Source: a bacterium (GTDB lineage Bacteria > Patescibacteriota > Gracilibacteria > UBA1369 > GCA-2718715). From it: a stretch of DNA of 9,954 nucleotides. Location of the stretch: the NCBI GenBank assembly GCA_030426295.1, contig JAUHYY010000036.1, positions 1-9,954 on the forward strand, written 5' to 3'. Below the pieces are notes generated by a model. The model did no database searches. It was given only the letters and a program-made list of their open reading frames with translations, and was not told the origin of the DNA. Of the stretch, positions 6,320-9,954 are shown in pieces (position 1 is the first letter of the stretch; each line of letters begins with the position of its first letter). A program made the position numbers and the translations under genes.

Positions 6320-7140
6320 TGCAACCGATAATATTCGAATTCAAAGGAATAACAATTTATTCACTATGGTTCTTTATTGCATTAGCACTTTTTGCCGGAA
6401 CAATGATCTTCGGCCAACTTTCTCAAAAAAGTAGATTACGACTCCAATTAATCTTAGACCTAAGTCCCAAACTTTTACTCGGAGCAATCATAGGCGGTCG
6501 ACTAGTTCAAGTACTCTTAAACCTACCACTTTACTTTAGTGGATTCCAGATAAGAAAAATATTGAGCATATTTGCAATCTGGGATACTGAACTTTCATTC
6601 TGGGGAGCAATTATTGGCCTCTGTTACGTGTTTTACAAAAACGTAGAACCTAGAGGTGAAAACATGAAAAAATGGGCTGACATCTTTGTTATAAGCTTAA
6701 TATCTGCAATGAGTATCGGAAACATAGGAAGCTACATGGGAGGACTCAATTACGGTAAAGAAACCATCCTACCAATCGGAATCACATTCAATAGTGCCTT
6801 CGTAAAATACACTGTGCCTATTCACCCGACTCAAATTTACGCAGCAATATACTGCGCCCTCATCGCTGGATTCCTTTATTACGTATACCAAAAATACCGG
6901 GCTCAATACGAGGGACTAATACTACTTCTAGGAGTAACCCTATATTCATACATGAGATTCCTCGAAGGATTCGTAAGGGGTGACGACGTCTTAACAATAT
7001 GGATTTTCAGACTACCTCAAATTGTATTTTTATTGATAGGAATATACAGCACCAAAAAACTAATAAGCTATCAACGGAAAAATCATGTACCATTACTCAA
7101 ACCTTTTGAAAAATGGTATAAAAAATCTAACAAACGTTAA
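6319..7140 (+). CDS. lgt: Lgt-like protein (prolipoprotein diacylglyceryl transferase family, altered active site)
   Basis: Lgt moves diacylglycerol from phosphatidylglycerol to the lipobox Cys of prolipoproteins in the cytoplasmic membrane. The 273-residue multi-helix protein matches the family in ITIYSLWF (Y14, likely E. coli Y26), GAIIGGRLVQVLL (55-67), SIGN (132-135), IHPTQIYAAIY (168-178) and MRFLEGFVRGDD (212-223). Two positions regarded as essential in E. coli Lgt are changed by my alignment: H103 in SFHGG is W95 here (SFWGA), and R143 in GRLGN is S132 (MSIGN). The strongly conserved segment after that asparagine is also unlike the family. The protein may have a modified mechanism, another substrate, or no catalytic activity. 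The symbol names the family, not a proven activity. Its ATG overlaps the stop of the upstream membrane-protein gene (TAATG), so translation is probably coupled. The C-terminus is a basic tail (PFEKWYKKSNKR). Confidence 0.82.
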   Translation: MQPIIFEFKGITIYSLWFFIALALFAGTMIFGQLSQKSRLRLQLILDLSPKLLLGAIIGGRLVQVLLNLPLYFSGFQIRKILSIFAIWDTELSFWGAIIGLCYVFYKNVEPRGENMKKWADIFVISLISAMSIGNIGSYMGGLNYGKETILPIGITFNSAFVKYTVPIHPTQIYAAIYCALIAGFLYYVYQKYRAQYEGLILLLGVTLYSYMRFLEGFVRGDDVLTIWIFRLPQIVFLLIGIYSTKKLISYQRKNHVPLLKPFEKWYKKSNKR

Positions 7141-7149
7141 CAATAAAAA

Positions 7150-7491
7150 ATGGCAATCGAAACACTATTTGATCCTGTAAACGGAACAACATTCAAATAC
7201 TACCCACTCTTCATAACTTTTTATTCTCTTCTATTCATCGCTCATATAGCTTTGAAATTCTACAGAAAGAAAATCGATAAAAAACTAAGAGTACAAAGAA
7301 AAATAGCAGACAGATATGCCGGAAACCTTTTCTGGATTTCACTCTTTGGTTTCGGATTCCTATTCGCTAGATACGCATACATCTACCTACTCTCTGCTGA
7401 AATTTTCCAAGTTCTAATTGTAGCATGGTTTGTATTCATCTCAGCCTACTACACTTACAGACTCAAATACGGATACCCTAAGAAAAAATAA
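7150..7491 (+). CDS. Small three-helix membrane protein, 113 residues, unknown
   Basis: I do not recognise this protein. It is very rich in Tyr, Phe and other hydrophobic residues. Three membrane helices are likely at about 18-38, 58-80 and 83-104, with a strongly basic loop at 39-55 (FYRKKIDKKLRVQRK) that should be cytoplasmic by the positive-inside rule, and a short basic tail (YPKKK). No signal peptide cleavage site, Cys, or catalytic motif is seen. It starts 9 nt after the Lgt-like gene, on an ATG preceded by an A-run without a Shine-Dalgarno sequence, and is the last gene before the terminator. Wobble bases resemble those of its neighbours. Being at the end of the operon it could be an accessory subunit of the two upstream membrane proteins, but nothing in its sequence shows this. 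Confidence 0.82.
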   Translation: MAIETLFDPVNGTTFKYYPLFITFYSLLFIAHIALKFYRKKIDKKLRVQRKIADRYAGNLFWISLFGFGFLFARYAYIYLLSAEIFQVLIVAWFVFISAYYTYRLKYGYPKKK

Positions 7492-7499
7492 ACAACTAA

Positions 7500-7527
7500 A
7501 AAAGGCCCTCGAGTGAGAGGGCCTTTT
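7500..7527. terminator. Bidirectional intrinsic terminator between convergent operons
   Basis: AAAAGGCCCTC (7500-7510) and GAGGGCCTTTT (7517-7527) form an 11-bp stem with a 7-bp GC-rich core and a six-base loop, GAGTGA. It begins 8 bp after the last plus-strand gene and lies about 30 bp beyond the greA stop. Both sides have an A/T run. Read from the minus strand the run is six T, read from the plus strand it is four, so it should work in both directions and probably better for the rpoD-greA transcript. Confidence 0.9.
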
Positions 7528-7534
7528 GAATTTT

Positions 7535-7562
7535 CTATTTACTGTTAGCTATTAGCTATTTA
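7535..7562 (-). repeat. TAG-heptamer repeat spanning the greA stop codon
   Basis: On the minus strand four uninterrupted units follow one another: TAAATAG, CTAATAG, CTAACAG, TAAATAG. The first unit ends with the greA stop TAG. TAG and TAA codons in the repeat close all three frames within about 15 nt. The units match those downstream of pyrG and upstream of the PilC-N-repeat gene. Confidence 0.55.
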
Positions 7563-8050
7563 ACTCCTAAGATCTTGTATTTAACTTTTCCTTTTGGAGC
7601 TTCGTATTCCACCACTTCACCTTTCTTTCTTTCAATAAGTGCGTGACCTAGTGGTGATTCATTTGAGATTTTACCATTGAATGGATCAGCTTCAGTTGAA
7701 CCAACGATTGTATATGTTTCTTCGTCAGCATCTTTTTTGTCTTGATCAACAATTGTAACTGTTGATCCGAATTGAACGATTGTACCGCTTGATTTCTTAG
7801 AATCTTTAACGATCTTAGCATTCTTGATCATCATTTCTAATTCGATGATTCTACCTTCTACGAACGCTTGCTCATTTTTAGCTGCATCGTATTCAGCATT
7901 TTCTGAAAGATCACCATAAGAAATCGCTTCTTTAATTTGTTTAGCAACTTCTTTACGTTTTACATTTTTAAGTTGGTCTAATTCTTCTTCAAGCTTTGCA
8001 AGACCTTCCTTAGTCAATAATAATTCTTCTGTATTTTTTTTATCTACCAT
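7556..8050 (-). CDS. greA: Transcription elongation factor GreA
   Basis: GreA enters the secondary channel of RNA polymerase and stimulates cleavage of backtracked RNA, rescuing stalled elongation. The 164-residue length is typical. The N-terminal coiled coil (about 10-80) carries the tip motif GDLSENAEYDAAKNEQ (46-61), with D47 and E50 equivalent to the E. coli acidic tip residues Asp41 and Glu44 that hold the catalytic metal. The C-terminal FKBP-like domain (about 85-164) has SNESPLGHALIERKKGE (129-145), the usual polymerase-binding signature. It follows rpoD after 20 bp and precedes the shared terminator, so co-transcription with dnaG-rpoD is likely. The ATG is preceded by TATATAAAA with no Shine-Dalgarno sequence. 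A run of eight A at codons 4-6 is a possible slippage site, but nothing suggests it is used. Confidence 0.97.
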   Translation of the reverse strand: MVDKKNTEELLLTKEGLAKLEEELDQLKNVKRKEVAKQIKEAISYGDLSENAEYDAAKNEQAFVEGRIIELEMMIKNAKIVKDSKKSSGTIVQFGSTVTIVDQDKKDADEETYTIVGSTEADPFNGKISNESPLGHALIERKKGEVVEYEAPKGKVKYKILGVK

Positions 8051-8070
8051 TTTTATATAAATTTAGATTA

Positions 8071-9279
8071 TCAATTAGGGCGAATTCTTATACTAGTCGG
8101 ATGTTCGCGCAGTTTTTGTAACACTTTTGCTTCAATTTGTCTAATTCTTTCACGCGTAACATTGAATTCTTTACCTACTTCTTCTAGAGTATGACCTACT
8201 CCATCTTGTAGTCCGAAACGCATTTCAATGATCTTTCTTTCACGTGGAGAAAGATATTTAAGCATTTGCCTAATGTTTTCTCGAAGCAGAGTCTTATTTG
8301 TGAAATCTGAAGGAGAAAGGGCATCGTCGTCTTCAATGAAGTCACCAAGCTTACTATCTTCTTCAGTTCCAACTGGAGCTTCAAGAGATACAATATCTTG
8401 AGAAATCTTAAGAATGTGACGAACTTTCTTTTCTTCCATATCCATTTCAGCAGCTAGTTCTTCTACTAATGGTTCACGACCAAGTTCTTGAACAAGACGT
8501 CTTTGCGTATGTGTAAGCTTATTAATCGTTTCAACCATATGAACTGGAATTCTAATAGTTCTAGCTTGATCAGCAATAGCTCTTGTAATCGCTTGTCTAA
8601 TCCACCAAGTAGCATAAGTTGAGAACTTGAACCCTCTATCTGGATCAAATTTTTCTACAGCTCGGAAAAGACCGATGTTCCCTTCTTGAATTAAATCTAA
8701 GAAAGAAAGACCACGACCAATATATTTCTTAGCAATACTTACTACTAAACGAAGATTCGCTTCAGCAAGTTTTTGTTTAGCCTTTTGATCACCACGTCTA
8801 ATTGCTTGAGCTAATTCAATTTCTTCTTTTGCAGTCAAAAGTGGAACCTTACCAATCTCGCATAAATACATTCTAATTGAATCATTAGCGATTTCAGCAA
8901 GTTGAGTTTTGTTCTTACCATCATCCATATCAAGATTGAAGAACTTAGAATTTGAAGTATCAACTTCATCCTTCTTTTTCTTTGGCTTTTCACCATCTTC
9001 AACACGCTTAGCTTCAACTCCTTCTTTCATCTTTTTATCCATAACCCATTGCATCGCATCTTTTTGATCGATAACTTCGATACCTAGGTCAAAGAAAAGC
9101 TCATAAAGCTCATCTAAAATTTCGAGACTTTCTTCAACATCAGGAACAGCTTTTAAAACTTCCTGCTGTGTTACAAACCGTTGATCTTTACCTTTCTTTA
9201 TAAGATCTTGAAGAGGCTTCGGATAACTCTTGATTTTATCATCCGTAGCATGCGATATAAATTTTCTTACTTTTGCCAT
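8071..9279 (-). CDS. rpoD: Primary sigma factor RpoD/SigA
   Basis: The primary sigma-70 factor directs RNA polymerase to housekeeping promoters. The 402-residue protein has the SigA-type layout. Region 1.1-like sequence lies at about 20-78 (LQDLIKKGKDQRFVTQQEV, ELFFDLGIEVID). A Lys/Asp-rich linker follows (about 90-125), then region 1.2 from 133 (DSIRMYLCEIGKVPLLT) and region 2 (171-245). Region 2 includes NLRLVVSIAKKY, DLIQEGNIGLFRAVEKFD and the -10 recognition helix YATWWIRQAITRAIADQ. Region 3 is at about 246-320, and region 4 (330-395) has the -35 helix-turn-helix TLEEVGKEFNVTRERIRQIE (364-383). All core motifs are intact, in line with the near-consensus promoters in this window. It starts 9 bp after dnaG and is followed by greA. 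It is the only gene here ending in TGA, which is immediately followed by an in-frame TAA. Confidence 0.98.
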   Translation of the reverse strand: MAKVRKFISHATDDKIKSYPKPLQDLIKKGKDQRFVTQQEVLKAVPDVEESLEILDELYELFFDLGIEVIDQKDAMQWVMDKKMKEGVEAKRVEDGEKPKKKKDEVDTSNSKFFNLDMDDGKNKTQLAEIANDSIRMYLCEIGKVPLLTAKEEIELAQAIRRGDQKAKQKLAEANLRLVVSIAKKYIGRGLSFLDLIQEGNIGLFRAVEKFDPDRGFKFSTYATWWIRQAITRAIADQARTIRIPVHMVETINKLTHTQRRLVQELGREPLVEELAAEMDMEEKKVRHILKISQDIVSLEAPVGTEEDSKLGDFIEDDDALSPSDFTNKTLLRENIRQMLKYLSPRERKIIEMRFGLQDGVGHTLEEVGKEFNVTRERIRQIEAKVLQKLREHPTSIRIRPN

Positions 9280-9284
9280 ATGGG

Positions 9285-9298
9285 GTCTTTATAAAGAC
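9285..9298. other. 14-bp perfect palindrome at the dnaG-rpoD junction
   Basis: GTCTTTATAAAGAC equals its own reverse complement and covers the dnaG stop codon and the spacer before rpoD. Read on the minus strand its centre is TATAAA, which could serve as a -10 box with a start 2 nt before the rpoD ATG, but no -35 match is visible. It may be a regulator site, a small hairpin in the message, or chance. Confidence 0.35.
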
Positions 9299-9954
9299 AA
9301 TATTTTTTTGTAATCCTCTAGAAGTGAAACCATAGATTCTTTATCAGAGTTTGTCTCGGCATCACTTAGAGCTCTTTGTATTCTTTCACCTTCTCGTTTC
9401 TTGTATCCCTTAAGGATTCTATCGAACAAATTTTTCTGCTCTGCTACTAAATCTTCTTGTTCCCACGATTCATTTGCAACTGACTCAAGATATAAAGACA
9501 AAACTTTATATTTTTCTTTCAGCTCTTCCTCGACATCTAAATCATTTAATTGGATATCCGGAAAATCGCTCGATGAATTATAGAAATCTTCAACAGATTT
9601 GTAAACCTGTTTTTCTCGAACTATAAACGATTTTTTAGCAAGTAAATCACGAATATCGGCATACGCACTTGGATGAATCAAAATATTACACCAAAAATAA
9701 TCCTCAAAATCAAAATTATATTTCTGAGAAACCTGGTTATTCATAGAGCCTTTAGGGGTCTTAACTGCAAAACTTTTTATGTTTCGAAGCTCATCATAAA
9801 GAAAATCAACTTTAGTTCTTAAATGCTGAGCAAGTTTTCGAAGCACAATATCTTTCGAAATCGATGAATGAATCCTGCTAACAATAGGCAAAACTTTCTG
9901 TAAAAATCCATTTATTGAACCAACTGTAAATCTTTCAGCGTCAGGAACACTGAG
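9289..9954 (-). CDS. dnaG: DNA primase DnaG, C-terminal part (5' end outside window)
   Basis: The frame is open to the right edge, so the true start lies beyond the window and the 221 residues seen are the C-terminal third or so. The segment starting VPDAERFTVGSINGFLQKVLPIVSRI and the following DIVLRKLAQHLRTKVDFLYDEL resemble the end of the DnaG polymerase region (the pattern of a K.....LP.i..i segment followed by D..LR.LA..L). The rest is a helical domain of the kind that binds the replicative helicase DnaB, ending with a helix pair (ERIQRALSDAETNSDKESMVSLLEDYKKI) typical of the primase tail. The catalytic zinc-finger and TOPRIM parts are not in view. The immediate downstream position of rpoD, 9 bp away, is the classical macromolecular-synthesis order and supports the call, since the C-terminal domain alone is poorly conserved. 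Confidence 0.88.
   Translation of the reverse strand, partial: LSVPDAERFTVGSINGFLQKVLPIVSRIHSSISKDIVLRKLAQHLRTKVDFLYDELRNIKSFAVKTPKGSMNNQVSQKYNFDFEDYFWCNILIHPSAYADIRDLLAKKSFIVREKQVYKSVEDFYNSSSDFPDIQLNDLDVEEELKEKYKVLSLYLESVANESWEQEDLVAEQKNLFDRILKGYKKREGERIQRALSDAETNSDKESMVSLLEDYKKILSL

Noticed and set aside
8068..8073. rpoD ends TGA followed directly by an in-frame TAA, as might be seen if TGA coded for glycine (table 25).
   Set aside because: No other gene in the window has an in-frame TGA, glycine is served by GGN codons and the family C-termini fit, so table 11 is sufficient.
9401..9583. Small plus-strand open frame inside dnaG, and similar frames opposite or inside trpS, pyrG, rpoD, purA and the PilC-N gene.
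   Set aside because: These are frames in the shadow of well-supported genes, with low-complexity Ser/Phe/Leu-rich products and no family motif.
1..9954. CRISPR array, transposase, integrase or tRNA-bordered island.
   Set aside because: No regularly spaced long repeats, no DDE or integrase motifs and no cloverleaf sequence were seen; gene content is chromosomal housekeeping.

Overview
The window is AT-rich (by eye roughly one third G+C) and gene-dense. It holds nine protein genes, two of them cut by the window edges, with short intergenic gaps and no tRNA, rRNA, transposase or CRISPR array that I can see. The genes are bacterial: a SigA/RpoD-type sigma factor, GreA, a DnaG C-terminus, PurA, TrpS and PyrG. 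UGG codes for Trp, no gene has an internal in-frame TGA, and the stops are TAA, TAG and one TGA, so translation table 11 fits. The small divergent proteins, the strongly altered Lgt and the absence of Shine-Dalgarno sequences suggest a reduced lineage such as the Patescibacteria/CPR. This placement is an inference, and I cannot name a class.

Layout. Left block (minus strand): a conserved-looking but unrecognised 268-residue protein, then purA, which runs off the left edge a few codons before its expected end. Middle block (plus strand): trpS and pyrG, then after an 89-bp repeat-bearing gap a three-gene membrane cluster. That cluster encodes a protein with two PilC/GspF N-terminal-like repeats and C-terminal membrane helices, an Lgt-like protein, and a small three-helix protein. 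Right block (minus strand): dnaG (C-terminal part only), rpoD and greA, a macromolecular-synthesis order. The middle and right blocks converge on one shared bidirectional hairpin terminator near 7500-7527. The left and middle blocks diverge from two back-to-back promoters in the 114-bp gap at 2271-2384.

Function. The housekeeping genes cover purine (PurA) and pyrimidine (PyrG) nucleotide synthesis, tRNA-Trp charging, replication priming and transcription initiation and elongation. The most unusual part is 5078-7491. The Lgt-like protein lacks two residues regarded as catalytic in E. coli Lgt. It is translationally coupled to the PilC-N-repeat membrane protein and followed 9 nt later by the small membrane protein, so the three may form an envelope module that is not classical lipoprotein maturation.

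Other signals: the trpS promoter places the predicted transcription start on the A of its ATG (a leaderless mRNA). No start in the window has a Shine-Dalgarno sequence. A degenerate TAG-containing heptamer repeat occurs downstream of pyrG, in opposite orientation upstream of the PilC-N gene, and across the greA stop codon. Wobble bases differ between genes on the two strands, suggesting that the plus strand is the lagging strand here.
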